Shown: one piece after another, positions 24,955-34,800 of the stretch
Layout of the letters: each line of letters starts with the position of its first letter
How positions within the stretch are numbered: position 1 is the first letter of the stretch
NCBI RefSeq assembly: GCF_014694405.1
Contig: NZ_JAAUWV010000012.1
Coordinates: 1 to 64,000 of the forward strand
DNA length: 64,000 nucleotides
Direction of reading: 5' to 3'
Origin: Pseudoalteromonas sp. S16_S37
GTDB taxonomy: Bacteria; Pseudomonadota; Gammaproteobacteria; Enterobacterales; Alteromonadaceae
Program-made: the position numbers and the translations under genes
Notes under the pieces: model-generated
Databases searched by the model: none
What the model saw: the letters and a program-made list of their open reading frames with translations, nothing else
What the model was told of the DNA's origin: nothing

Positions 24955-26036
24955 TTAACAGGAATGGCGTAAAGAATAATTTCTAACCCAAAATCACCAT
25001 GGCAATGTAGTCTAAACTTATAGTTGGGATTGAGCTCGTGTATTTGTTTAGCTATCTGCCATAAATGATCTGGTTTGTGGTAAACAGAAATTGCCAACAA
25101 AGGCGCCGAGGTTTGAATTATTTGCTTTGCGCCATCAATAGCTTGTGGTTCAGTGCCTTCAATATCCATTTTTATGAAATTCACTTTTGAACCGATACAA
25201 GTTTGATCAAGTGCAACCACTGGTAAAGATTTACCCAACTCAAGAATATTTTTAGTGTAGTCAAATTTCCCCTGAGATTGGCATGCATCAAAACTTAAAA
25301 TTGTATTACTGTGCCAGACACCACATGGAAATAAGTATGTGCTGAAGGGTTTATCTCTGAGTTCGTAAGCTTTGTTCTGTAAGCTTGAGTAATTAGCCGG
25401 ATCGGGTTCAAAACAAAGGATAGAGTTGATCTTAATATTCGCTTTGTCTAATGTTGCTACAACACTATCGAGTGTATCACCAATATATGCCCCACAATCA
25501 ACAAAACTAATACCATCTTTCCAAAGTGGTAGTTCAAGCAACCAAGGCGGGAAGTACTGTATCAGCCAATCATTTTTTACATAATACTCACTGTTCAAAG
25601 AACGTCGATAAGCAAGAATATCATCCAAGCAACGCTTGCTTGGCTCATCGTCCAAAATTGATCTCAACCAAGCTAGTTCCTTGGCATCTTTTTCAACGCT
25701 TGAACTGAGTTTTTGTTTATCACTTAGACGTAAAAACTCATCTAGTACATAGGGATAATGTTCAATTATTTCATTCATGTTCATACAAGATTCAACCCCT
25801 TTTTGGAGCAGATCTTGTTTGATGGTTTCACTTATACATGAAACAGACACAAGCGTGAGTACTGATTTATCAGGGATTGCGCTTGGCCTATATATTGGGC
25901 ATCCATCAAAGTCGCTTGCTTCACTGTATAGATCTATAAAAAACGCGACATTTATATTTTTTTGCTTAAGTGCACGGTAAACTTTCTGTCCGTTGCCACC
26001 GGCACCATATATAGCGACCTGTTGATTATCTTTCAT
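24951..26036 (-). CDS. FkbM family SAM-dependent methyltransferase (2)
   Basis: The product has 361 residues with the same two-part layout as the convergent gene. An N-terminal nucleotide-binding-like segment (IYGAGGNGQKVYRALKQ, about 9-25) is followed by a methyltransferase domain with FVDCGAYIGDTLDS (178-191) and FIKMDIEGTEPQAIDGAKQ (287-305). The ends are also alike (SVYHRVEHL versus SVYHKPDHL). The two are probably ancient paralogues that methylate different positions of the flagellin sugar (inference). It is the most downstream gene of the minus-strand group. Confidence 0.85.
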   Translation of the reverse strand: MKDNQQVAIYGAGGNGQKVYRALKQKNINVAFFIDLYSEASDFDGCPIYRPSAIPDKSVLTLVSVSCISETIKQDLLQKGVESCMNMNEIIEHYPYVLDEFLRLSDKQKLSSSVEKDAKELAWLRSILDDEPSKRCLDDILAYRRSLNSEYYVKNDWLIQYFPPWLLELPLWKDGISFVDCGAYIGDTLDSVVATLDKANIKINSILCFEPDPANYSSLQNKAYELRDKPFSTYLFPCGVWHSNTILSFDACQSQGKFDYTKNILELGKSLPVVALDQTCIGSKVNFIKMDIEGTEPQAIDGAKQIIQTSAPLLAISVYHKPDHLWQIAKQIHELNPNYKFRLHCHGDFGLEIILYAIPVN

Positions 26037-26072
26037 GTAGCTCTCCCACTTTCTTATATTGTGACGTACTTG

Positions 26073-27218
26073 TTATTTTGAGATAACTTCCCACTGCTCC
26101 GACTCCACTGAGGCTTTTGCAGCACTAAACAAGTTTAACCCATCACTGGATTGATCGACGCCAAACACATAGCTGCTCTTTTCATCAGAATTAGACAAAA
26201 ACTGAAGAAGTTCAGTGTGAATGTCACTATAAAGATTTGAAAAGGCCTCGACAAAGCCAGTTGGATGTCCTGGCTTCATACGGTTATACCTGAATTGGTT
26301 TGCGTATTGGCATTGACCAGCTCTGTCTAAAATTTCACGGCGGCCGTCATTGTAGTTCAACTCTAGTTCATCAGGGTTTAACTGTACCCAACAAGCACTA
26401 CCTTGGTCGCCATAAACTCTTACTTTAAGGCCATTTCTATGACCGATTGCAGTTTTGGACATCCACATACTACCACGAATATTATTTGGGTATTTGAGCA
26501 GTAGGTATGCATCATCGACTAAATTTGGATACTGTGAGTGATTGGTAAACTGCGCAATTGTATGTGTGGGTTCAAGTTCCAATAAATAACTAGAAAGGTG
26601 GTGTAAATGTACCCCGAGATCCAAGCAGATGGTTGGAACTTCACAGTCTTTTAAGCGCCAAGCTTGCGGCATTGCGGGTTTTCCTGCAATGTCAGGCGGA
26701 CGTCGAAACCCTTCTTGTGGCATTTCCAAATGGATTTTTTGGATAACACCTAATGTTCCTTTTTGTATCAGATGCTTAAGCTCTCTCACCATGGCGTAGC
26801 CACTATAATTGTAAGTGACGGCAAGGAAGTGCTTGGAACGGTTGTAGCACGACTGAACCCTTTTTATCTCACTTGGTCCAGTTACTAATGCCTTTTCACA
26901 AATAATGGGGATATCGGCTTGCAGGAGAGCTTCAAGTACTTCGATATGGTGTGGTGTTGGTGTGAGGACGACCATTGCATCTACATGGTTCTTTTCTGCT
27001 TTTATTAAATCTCGCCAACAATCGTATATACGTTCTGAAGATATACTCCATCGTTGTCCAGTGGCCTGATTTTCTTTGTGATCTCTAGAAAATGCGCCTG
27101 CTACAACTTCAAACTTGTTATCTAGCTGGCTGGCTGCGAAGTGGACATAACCAACCGCAGAGTTATTACCCCCTCCTATAAAAGCGAGTTTTAATCTTGT
27201 ATTTTCTTTTTCGAGCAT
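26073..27218 (-). CDS. Gfo/Idh/MocA family oxidoreductase
   Basis: This is an NAD(P)-dependent sugar dehydrogenase of the Gfo/Idh/MocA family, 381 residues. The N-terminal Rossmann fold has LKLAFIGGGNNSAVGYVHF (9-27). The EKA motif in PIICEKALVTGPSE supplies the catalytic Lys of the family, and DLGVHLHHLSSYLL is the substrate-binding region. It probably oxidises or reduces a hydroxyl of a nucleotide sugar or nonulosonic acid intermediate. It lies between the aldo/keto reductase and the second methyltransferase on the minus strand. The exact substrate is unknown. Confidence 0.83.
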   Translation of the reverse strand: MLEKENTRLKLAFIGGGNNSAVGYVHFAASQLDNKFEVVAGAFSRDHKENQATGQRWSISSERIYDCWRDLIKAEKNHVDAMVVLTPTPHHIEVLEALLQADIPIICEKALVTGPSEIKRVQSCYNRSKHFLAVTYNYSGYAMVRELKHLIQKGTLGVIQKIHLEMPQEGFRRPPDIAGKPAMPQAWRLKDCEVPTICLDLGVHLHHLSSYLLELEPTHTIAQFTNHSQYPNLVDDAYLLLKYPNNIRGSMWMSKTAIGHRNGLKVRVYGDQGSACWVQLNPDELELNYNDGRREILDRAGQCQYANQFRYNRMKPGHPTGFVEAFSNLYSDIHTELLQFLSNSDEKSSYVFGVDQSSDGLNLFSAAKASVESEQWEVISK

Positions 27219-27284
27219 TGTTAGGGCCTTATCTAGGTATACTGGTTGTTATCGGCAGCTTGCTTAAAATGATAAGTAGATTTA

Positions 27285-28166
27285 TTAGTTCCAAAGAGCT
27301 GGGTTGGTCAACTTCGGGTCATCAACAGCCATATTTATTAGTTCCTTTGGGTCTATAGTTGTTGCTTTTTGATATGCTTCAAGTATTTCGATGAGCTCTT
27401 GTTCTGAGTTTACACCTACTAGAATTTGTTTTATTTCAGGCTCTTTTACCACGTAAGCTAAACATAACGTCAGTAAAGAAACATTATGATGTTTGGCTTG
27501 TTTATGAAACATTTCCAGCTGCGCCAACCAAGGATGAAAGTAGGGTGTGAGTTGCTCAATTGGCATAAGTAGCAAGCCTTGTAAAAAACACGAGCGGGAG
27601 TGAATCTCCACGCCATGACTGGCCAATGCTTTCAGAGCTCCTGCCTTTTTAAAGTAGTCATCAAATACGTTAAAAGGCAACTGTACTAAGTTGATGAAAT
27701 TCGATTCAAAAAAGAGAGAGATTGGTGTGCCAGAATAAATGGAAACGCCAAGCTTTTCTATCCGACATTTTTGTTGCTGCTTTACTAGGTAGTCGATCAA
27801 TGGCTTTACACCTAGCTTAAAAGCGTCAGATGCTTGGTGAAAAAGCAGTGCCTTTAACGATGAGCATTTTAGATCTGAAAAACACTGCTCAACGTAACGA
27901 ATATATAGCTCAACATCGGCTTGAGTAAACATATTTGCTTGCAAAGGTGGCAACTTAGTTACAATACTAAATTGGCTGTGAAGAGGCTGGTATTTTGCTA
28001 GTGATTGATGGCTTTCACCATAACCTAATGCCGTATCTAGCAGTTTAATATTTTCGGTATTTGCTAAGCGTAATATACGCTCAACCTCTGAAAGCGATGG
28101 TCGCCCGCTTTTGTTGCTAATACCGTAGTCCAGTCCGAACTGAACTGTTCCTAGAGCTAATCGCAT
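27285..28166 (-). CDS. Aldo/keto reductase family protein
   Basis: This is a TIM-barrel aldo/keto reductase, 293 residues. It begins LALGTVQFGLDYGISNKSG and has LLDTALGYGES (the Asp and Tyr of the family's active site, about residues 42-52). The next strand is FSIVTKLPP, and the catalytic His position is expected near LLFHQASD (about residues 109-116). Such genes often lie beside pseB/pseC in marine flagellar islands. It overlaps the end of pseC by 10 bp, indicating translational coupling. The reaction is not known; reduction of a keto-sugar intermediate is a reasonable guess. Confidence 0.8.
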   Translation of the reverse strand: MRLALGTVQFGLDYGISNKSGRPSLSEVERILRLANTENIKLLDTALGYGESHQSLAKYQPLHSQFSIVTKLPPLQANMFTQADVELYIRYVEQCFSDLKCSSLKALLFHQASDAFKLGVKPLIDYLVKQQQKCRIEKLGVSIYSGTPISLFFESNFINLVQLPFNVFDDYFKKAGALKALASHGVEIHSRSCFLQGLLLMPIEQLTPYFHPWLAQLEMFHKQAKHHNVSLLTLCLAYVVKEPEIKQILVGVNSEQELIEILEAYQKATTIDPKELINMAVDDPKLTNPALWN

Positions 28167-29314
28167 AATGCTGTTTTGATAGTTTCGATGACAGTTTGCT
28201 GTTCATTCTGTGTTAGGTCAGGATAGAGTGGAATAGTCATCGCTTGTTGATAGTATTTTTCTGCATTTGGAAAGTCACCAACACGAAATCCAAGCTGTTG
28301 ATAATATGGCTGAAGATGTATAGGTATATAGTGTAAATGACTCGTAATGCCTTGCTGTCTTAGTGTTGATATCAGCTTTGCATGCTGTTGTTTGTTATCA
28401 GATAGCAATCGAACAATAAACAAATGATAGCTAGAGTAACAGTTTGGATTTTGCTGTAAGTGCTCTATTGGGAGAGCTGTTAAAGCTGAAATATAGCTTT
28501 GTGCGAGTTGATTGCGTTTAGTCGTGAATTGGTCGAGTCTCGCAAATTGGCTTATACCAAGCGCGGCATGAAGCTCGGTCATTCGATAGTTATAGCCAAG
28601 TTCAATTTGCTGATAATACCATGGACCATGACTTGGTTCAGTCATTTCAACGGGGTCATTAGTTATACCATGGCTTCTAAGACGCTTCATTCGTTTGGCT
28701 AACAGAGCATCATTACAAGTGGCCATGCCGCCTTCTGCTGAGGTTATTATTTTCACAGGATGAAAGCTAAAAACCGTAATATCAGAGTATTTACAACAAC
28801 CAACAGGGTTATTCTGATATTTTGCTCCAATTGCATGAGATGCATCTTCAATTATTTTAATTTGATATTGTTGTGTAAGCGCAAAAATGCGCTCCATATC
28901 ACATGATTGGCCAGCTAAATGAACGGGAATAATAACTTTCGGAAGCATATTGTTTTGCTTTGCATGCTCAAGTTTAGCTGCTAGTTTTTCAACAGACAAA
29001 TTACCCGTTGCTATGTCTATATCAACAAAATCAACTCGCGCGCCGCAGTAGACTGCACAATTGGCTGAGGCCACAAATGAGATTGGTGACGTCCAGACAA
29101 TGTCATCCTTGCCCACATCCAATGCAAGGCAAGCTAGATGTAGCGCAGACGTAGCACTGTTGGTAGCACAGGCATATTTGGCGTTACAATAATTGGCTAT
29201 GGCTACCTCGAATTCAGGCACCTTCGGACCTTGGGTCAACCAATCAGAACGCAATACATCTACAACTGCAGAAATGTCTTGCTCTGAAATATTTTGTTTT
29301 CCGTAGGGGATCAT
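28157..29314 (-). CDS. pseC: UDP-4-amino-4,6-dideoxy-N-acetyl-altrosamine transaminase PseC
   Basis: PseC is a PLP aminotransferase of the DegT/DnrJ/EryC1 family. It puts the 4-amino group on the keto sugar made by PseB. The 385-residue product starts MIPYGKQNISEQDI, typical of PseC. It has PVHLAGQSCDM, the PLP aspartate in IIEDASHAIGA (D157), and the Schiff-base lysine in FSFHPVKIITSAEGG (K188). It lies 15 bp after pseB on the minus strand and overlaps the aldo/keto reductase gene. Length matches the family. Confidence 0.9.
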   Translation of the reverse strand: MIPYGKQNISEQDISAVVDVLRSDWLTQGPKVPEFEVAIANYCNAKYACATNSATSALHLACLALDVGKDDIVWTSPISFVASANCAVYCGARVDFVDIDIATGNLSVEKLAAKLEHAKQNNMLPKVIIPVHLAGQSCDMERIFALTQQYQIKIIEDASHAIGAKYQNNPVGCCKYSDITVFSFHPVKIITSAEGGMATCNDALLAKRMKRLRSHGITNDPVEMTEPSHGPWYYQQIELGYNYRMTELHAALGISQFARLDQFTTKRNQLAQSYISALTALPIEHLQQNPNCYSSYHLFIVRLLSDNKQQHAKLISTLRQQGITSHLHYIPIHLQPYYQQLGFRVGDFPNAEKYYQQAMTIPLYPDLTQNEQQTVIETIKTALCD

Positions 29315-29329
29315 AGTCGGTAGTCTTTT

Positions 29330-30337
<1,008 letters not shown>

Positions 30338-30552
30338 CTACCTTGAGGTGCAATTAAATCTTTACAGTTTCTTTTAAAGGAAATTTGCTTGCCTCTGTCA
30401 GAACCCATAAATCGAATACTAGTCAATACTTTATATCAGTTTTCTAGTTTTTGCAGTATTTATGCTTCGCACAGAGGAATTATTGATGTTTAGGTGACTT
30501 TTTGTGTAGAAAAGAGTATGGTTAAAACTAGTACCACTTGATGGGGGTAGGT

Positions 30553-31335
30553 ATGAAAATCCAACCACAAAGTAGTATTTTTAATAAAATTGAAAATACT
30601 ACTAACAAACTTAACCAACAGTTAGCATCGGGTAAGCGCGTTAATTCAGCCGCAGATGACGCAGCTGCATTGCAAATAATAGATCGCTTAACTTCGCAAC
30701 AAGATGGCTACAGTCAGGCGATTCGTAACGCGAATGATGGCATTTCTTATGCTCAGACGGCAGATTCAGCGTTATCAGGTGTCAATGATGCGGTTTCTCG
30801 GATTAGAGAGCTGTCAATTCAATCTGGCAATGGTGCGTTAACAGACTCTGACCGTGCAGCACTTCAAGAGGAAGTGACACAACTGCAAACGCAAATTACA
30901 GAAACTTTCGAAAACTCAACATTTGGTGGCGCGAAGCTTTTCAATGGTGAGGATACGAGTTTTCAGGTTGGGCCAGACGCGCTTACTACGCAAACTTTGA
31001 CTCAAACAGATGGTAGTTTTGCAAATCCAATCTTAAGCGTCGATATCTCGACTGCTGCGGGGGCTCAAGCAGCAATTGATGTGGCGGATACCGTCGCGCA
31101 AGATTTGAATTCGCAACGTACTCAGTTAGGTGCGTTTGAAAATGCCATATCAAGCACAATAAGAAGTGCTGATAATCAAAGAGAAAATATCGCTGCTAGT
31201 CAAAGTCGTATTCAAGATACTGATTATGCAAAGGCGGTTTCAGAGCAAACTGCAAACGATATTCTTTCACAAGCATCCATTGCTCTGCGAGGGCAGGCTA
31301 ATCAGTCTGCATCCGCGGTACTTGGATTGTTATAA
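30553..31335 (+). CDS. Divergent short flagellin (flagellin 4)
   Basis: The 260-residue flagellin is set apart from the tandem three by the glycosylation island. It keeps the D0/D1 ends (NQQLASGKRVNSAADDAAALQIIDRL; RIQDTDYAKAVSEQTANDILSQASIALRGQANQS). It lacks most of the middle and begins MKIQPQSSIFNKIE instead of the usual MALxVNTN. I start at 30553, with a GGGGG ribosome site 5 nt upstream; earlier in-frame starts (30538, 30541) lie on that site. No sigma-28 or sigma-54 element was found upstream. It may be a minor filament subunit. Confidence 0.93.
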   Translation: MKIQPQSSIFNKIENTTNKLNQQLASGKRVNSAADDAAALQIIDRLTSQQDGYSQAIRNANDGISYAQTADSALSGVNDAVSRIRELSIQSGNGALTDSDRAALQEEVTQLQTQITETFENSTFGGAKLFNGEDTSFQVGPDALTTQTLTQTDGSFANPILSVDISTAAGAQAAIDVADTVAQDLNSQRTQLGAFENAISSTIRSADNQRENIAASQSRIQDTDYAKAVSEQTANDILSQASIALRGQANQSASAVLGLL

Positions 31336-31415
31336 AATTGATACGAAAGTATTGACTTAAGTCATTGCTGGTGGCATTTTTTTGGCGAAAGTGTCAAAAA
31401 CTTGCCACCAAGGTA

Positions 31416-31443
31416 TTGCATCCCTTCTCAACTACCTTACAAT
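31416..31443 (+). promoter_or_regulatory. Candidate sigma-70 promoter of flrA
   Basis: TTGCAT (31416-31421), a 16-bp spacer and TACAAT (31438-31443) lie 38 bp before the flrA ATG. A 7-bp inverted repeat, CAACTAC (31429-31435) with GTAGTTG (31465-31471), brackets the -10 box and could be an operator. Confidence 0.45.
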
Positions 31444-31481
31444 CATAATATATTCACGCCAAAAGTAGTTGGACTCTTAAG

Positions 31482-32921
31482 ATGATTTTGATCTTAGACA
31501 ATAATAATAATAGAGCGAGTAGTCTTTGTAGTGCTTTGACATTTGTTGGTCAAAGGGCTGAGGTGATAGATGAGTCTGATATAAATGAGCAATACACCTT
31601 TTCAAAAGAATCCATTATCGTTTTAGGCGCATTGTCTGAGCTTGATCATGAGCAGTTCATCAAATCGACACCAGCCTCACCATTTCTATTAATTGGTGAA
31701 ACTCTAAAACCATTGTTGAGTTTAGCAAACGTTGTTGGACTTATTTCAGAGCCTTTCAGTCATGATGTGACTATGCAGCTATTGCATGACTGTCAACAGT
31801 ATCAGCGTATGTTGCCTGGTAAGGCAAATAAACAAGATAGTAAAACTTTTGACGGTTTGGTGGGAGAAACAGAGGCGGTCAAACAAGTGCGCTTTTTGAT
31901 CTCTCAAGTGGCAAGTACTGATGCAAATGTGCTGATCTTAGGCGAATCGGGAACGGGTAAAGAAGTCGTCGCTCGAAATGTGCATCTGCTATCAAAACGT
32001 TGCCAAGGACCATTTGTACCGGTTAACTGCGGGGCTATCCCTGGAGAGCTGCTAGAGAGTGAACTCTTTGGACATGAAAAGGGCGCATTCACTGGTGCTA
32101 TTTCTGCTCGTAAAGGGCGCTTTGAATTGGCTCAAGGCGGGACGCTATTTTTGGATGAAATCGGTGACATGCCATTGCAGATGCAAGTGAAGTTATTGCG
32201 TGTTTTACAAGAGCGTAGCTATGAGAGAGTAGGTGGCACCAAACCTATTCAAGCTGATGTAAGGATCATTGCAGCAACGCACCGCAATTTAGAATCTATG
32301 ATAGATTCAGGTAAGTTTCGAGAAGATTTATTTTATCGCTTAAATGTATTTCCTATCGAGAACCCCTCACTTAATGAGCGTGCCGATGATATTCCTCTTT
32401 TGTTAAAAGAGCTTATGCGTCGTGTCAATGAACAAAGTGGTAGCACGGCTAAATTTACAGAGCGCGCTATAGAAAGTTTAAAAGCACATGACTGGCCTGG
32501 TAATATTCGAGAATTGGCAAACTTAGTGGAACGTATGGTAATAATGTTTCCCGATAAAGTCGTCGATGTCACAGATTTACCAAACAAGTATCGTTATATT
32601 GAAGTGGATGCTTACGAGCCAGAATATCCGGAAGAATTACTAGAAAAAGACGCTTTCAACGAATTGTTTAGTGGTGGTTTTAGTGACTTTGATGATGAAG
32701 AAGAAAACGCTATGACATCGAGTATGAATGGTGCGCCACATGGCTTGTTACCTGATGAGGGTATTGAGCTCAAAGAGTATTTGGCCGATTTAGAGGTTAG
32801 CTTGATAACGCAAGCTTTAGAGCGTTATGACTATGTTGTGGCACGTGCAGCCGAAGTACTTGGCGTAAGACGTACCACGCTTGTTGAGAAGATGAAAAAG
32901 TACAACCTTAATCGCGATTAG
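31482..32921 (+). CDS. flrA: Sigma-54-dependent master flagellar regulator FlrA
   Basis: FlrA (FleQ/FlaK family) is the top activator of polar flagellar genes and works with sigma-54. The 479-residue product has an N-terminal FleQ-type receiver-like domain without an obvious phosphorylation site. The AAA+ domain has Walker A GESGTGKE (154-161), the sigma-54 contact loop GAFTGA (201-206), and Walker B LFLDEIGD (222-229). A C-terminal Fis-type helix-turn-helix ([23 protein letters not shown]) follows. Its end overlaps the antisense tag gene by 14 bp, and tag separates it from flrBC. Confidence 0.95.
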   Translation: MILILDNNNNRASSLCSALTFVGQRAEVIDESDINEQYTFSKESIIVLGALSELDHEQFIKSTPASPFLLIGETLKPLLSLANVVGLISEPFSHDVTMQLLHDCQQYQRMLPGKANKQDSKTFDGLVGETEAVKQVRFLISQVASTDANVLILGESGTGKEVVARNVHLLSKRCQGPFVPVNCGAIPGELLESELFGHEKGAFTGAISARKGRFELAQGGTLFLDEIGDMPLQMQVKLLRVLQERSYERVGGTKPIQADVRIIAATHRNLESMIDSGKFREDLFYRLNVFPIENPSLNERADDIPLLLKELMRRVNEQSGSTAKFTERAIESLKAHDWPGNIRELANLVERMVIMFPDKVVDVTDLPNKYRYIEVDAYEPEYPEELLEKDAFNELFSGGFSDFDDEEENAMTSSMNGAPHGLLPDEGIELKEYLADLEVSLITQALERYDYVVARAAEVLGVRRTTLVEKMKKYNLNRD

Positions 32922-33522
32922 TGAGCATTGACGCAATATCTAGGCCCGCGTATTGCTCTATGATTTGAGACTTTCTAAAACACTGATTATCATGGTCATT
33001 TACCATTCCACATGCTTGCATATGAGCGTACACCGTGGTCGGGCCCAAAAATTTAAATCCTTTTTTCTTTAAATCTTTAGCGAACGCGACACTTATTTCA
33101 CTTTGAGAAGGGTAATCAGCTTTGCTGTTTATTTGATTGACGATAGGGGAGTAATTTACAAACTGCCATTGATAATTAGCAAAACTACCATAGGTATTTT
33201 GTATTTCAATAAATGCGATTGCGTTATTGATAGTAGCCCAGATCTTTTTTTCATTGCGCACAATTGTCGGATCGCTCATTAAACGCTTAACATCTTGCTC
33301 TCCCATGGCAGCAACTTTTTGCACATCAAATTGGGCAAATGCCGCTTTATATCCTTCTCGTTTTTTTAAAATAGTGTACCAACTAAGGCCTGCTTGTGCT
33401 GACTCGAGCGTTATAAACTCGAACAAAGTTTGGTCGTCTATAACGGGTATACCCCATTCCTTGTCGTGATATTGGACGTAGTCGTCTTTAGTTTGGTCAA
33501 GCCATAAGCAGCGTGTACACAT
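32908..33522 (-). CDS. tag: DNA-3-methyladenine glycosylase I
   Basis: Tag removes 3-methyladenine from alkylated DNA, the first step of base excision repair. The 204-residue product has [20 protein letters not shown] with the zinc residues Cys5 and His19. It also has the pocket [12 protein letters not shown] with Glu40 (equivalent to the key Glu38 of E. coli), and a C-terminal [11 protein letters not shown] that supplies the remaining zinc ligands. It is not a flagellar gene, runs antisense between flrA and flrB, and has a LexA-like box in its promoter. Confidence 0.93.
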   Translation of the reverse strand: MCTRCLWLDQTKDDYVQYHDKEWGIPVIDDQTLFEFITLESAQAGLSWYTILKKREGYKAAFAQFDVQKVAAMGEQDVKRLMSDPTIVRNEKKIWATINNAIAFIEIQNTYGSFANYQWQFVNYSPIVNQINSKADYPSQSEISVAFAKDLKKKGFKFLGPTTVYAHMQACGMVNDHDNQCFRKSQIIEQYAGLDIASMLTNRD

Positions 33523-33561
33523 CGAGAATATCCTTTTTTAATATAATCTCATTGATTTTAC

Positions 33562-33589
33562 ATTAAACTGTATAAAAATACAGTGTCAA
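33562..33589 (-). promoter_or_regulatory. tag promoter with LexA (SOS) box in the spacer
   Basis: On the minus strand TTGACA (plus 33584-33589) and TTTAAT (plus 33562-33567) form a good sigma-70 promoter with a 16-bp spacer. That spacer is exactly CTGTATAAAAATACAG (plus 33568-33583), which fits the gammaproteobacterial LexA operator CTGT-N8-ACAG. LexA bound here would block the promoter. The tag ATG is 40 bp downstream. Confidence 0.75.
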
Positions 33590-33644
33590 AATTGTGTCAG
33601 CTGTAAATTGGATTCAAAGTGTTGATATTAAAGTATTTTAATTT

Positions 33645-33660
33645 TGGCCCAAATCCTGCA
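33645..33660 (+). promoter_or_regulatory. Sigma-54 promoter of flrBC
   Basis: TGGCCCA-N4-CTGCA with GG at 33646-33647 and GC at 33658-33659 (12 bp apart). The predicted start is near 33671, 26 nt before the flrB ATG. Transcription of flrBC from an FlrA-activated sigma-54 promoter matches the Vibrio cholerae hierarchy. Confidence 0.75.
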
Positions 33661-33696
33661 TTTATCACTGTAGAGTTTTATTTAGAGAGCTATGTT

Positions 33697-34800
33697 ATGG
33701 CATTAGCACATGTTTTGAATCCACAATTCGTGCCATCGGCACCATTTAGTCCAGGCCTTCTGCAAGAAGCATATGTAGGTGAACTGAGTGAGCTGAGACA
33801 GCAAGCAAGTTGGTTAAGCCATCTTGTACATACGATGCCTGCAGGGGTAATTGTGCTTGATGGGCAAGGCATGATTGCAAAAGCAAATCAAATAGCCATT
33901 GATATGCTTGGGGAGCCACTTGAAGGTGAGAAATGGTTTAATATCATCCAGCGCTCCTTCAATCCTCAACAAGATGATGGTCATGAGATCTCTCTTAAAG
34001 ACGGTCGCTTAATCAAGCTTGATATTACAGCGCTCGCGCCAGAGCCAGGACAATTGATCTTAATGACAGACTTGACTGAAACGCGTCGTTTACAATCTCG
34101 CGTCGCACATATGCAGCGCTTAAGCGCGCTTGGAAAAATGGTGGCATCACTGGCGCACCAAGTACGTACGCCTCTATCCGCGGCGATGCTTTATGCCGCC
34201 AATTTGGGCTGCTCTGGATTACCTAAAGCATCTCACTTGCGATTTCATGAAAAGCTGATGTCGAGACTTAAAGATCTCGAATCACAAGTGAATGACATGC
34301 TGCTATTTGCAAAAAGTGGTGAGCAACAGGTTGTTGAAACGGTTTCAATGCAGCAATTACTGAATGAAGTGAAGGCTGGCTCAGATGCCTTGGTTGCGAT
34401 GAACGACAGCTTTTTAGAAGTGCTGTTGCCGGAGCCAGACATTGCGGTAATAGGTAACAAAACAGCGCTTGCAAGTGCGATACAAAACCTAATTCACAAT
34501 AGTATCCAAGTTATTGGTGCTGGCGCTGAAATTACGGTAACTGCAGTGCGCGAACACGACAAAGTACGTATTTCAGTATGTGATAATGGGCCTGGCGTAG
34601 ACCCGCAAATGATAGACAAAATATTTGAGCCATTTTTTACGACAAAGAGCCAAGGCACAGGCCTTGGGCTTGCTGTTGTTAGTTCTGTGGCGAATTCTCA
34701 CAAAGGTCAAGCTCAAGTGAAGAATCTGCCAAGTGGCGGCGCATGTTTTAGCTTACTTTTACCAATTTCATTCAATACCGAACAATTGGAGGTTGTATGA
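33697..34800 (+). CDS. flrB: Flagellar sensor histidine kinase FlrB
   Basis: FlrB (FleS) phosphorylates FlrC to start the next flagellar gene class. The 367-residue product has no membrane segment, so it is cytoplasmic. A PAS-like domain (about 40-130) is followed by the dimerisation/phosphorylation helix SLAHQVRTPLSAAML (His154) and an ATPase domain with QNLIHNSIQ (N box), VCDNGPGVD and GTGLGLAVV. I start at ATG 33697 (GAGAG ribosome site), because the earlier TTG at 33619 lies upstream of the promoter. It overlaps flrC by 4 bp (ATGA). Confidence 0.93.
   Translation: MALAHVLNPQFVPSAPFSPGLLQEAYVGELSELRQQASWLSHLVHTMPAGVIVLDGQGMIAKANQIAIDMLGEPLEGEKWFNIIQRSFNPQQDDGHEISLKDGRLIKLDITALAPEPGQLILMTDLTETRRLQSRVAHMQRLSALGKMVASLAHQVRTPLSAAMLYAANLGCSGLPKASHLRFHEKLMSRLKDLESQVNDMLLFAKSGEQQVVETVSMQQLLNEVKAGSDALVAMNDSFLEVLLPEPDIAVIGNKTALASAIQNLIHNSIQVIGAGAEITVTAVREHDKVRISVCDNGPGVDPQMIDKIFEPFFTTKSQGTGLGLAVVSSVANSHKGQAQVKNLPSGGACFSLLLPISFNTEQLEVV

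Noticed and set aside
30491..30507. Sigma-54-like TAGGTGACTTTTTGTG before flagellin 4
   Set aside because: There is no GC at the -12 position and the spacing is wrong.
31372..31387. Sigma-54-like TGGCATT-N4-TGGCG upstream of flrA
   Set aside because: GG and GC are 12 bp apart, but the -12 half is TGGC instead of TTGC, and flrA orthologues are usually not sigma-54-dependent; a sigma-70 match lies nearer the gene.
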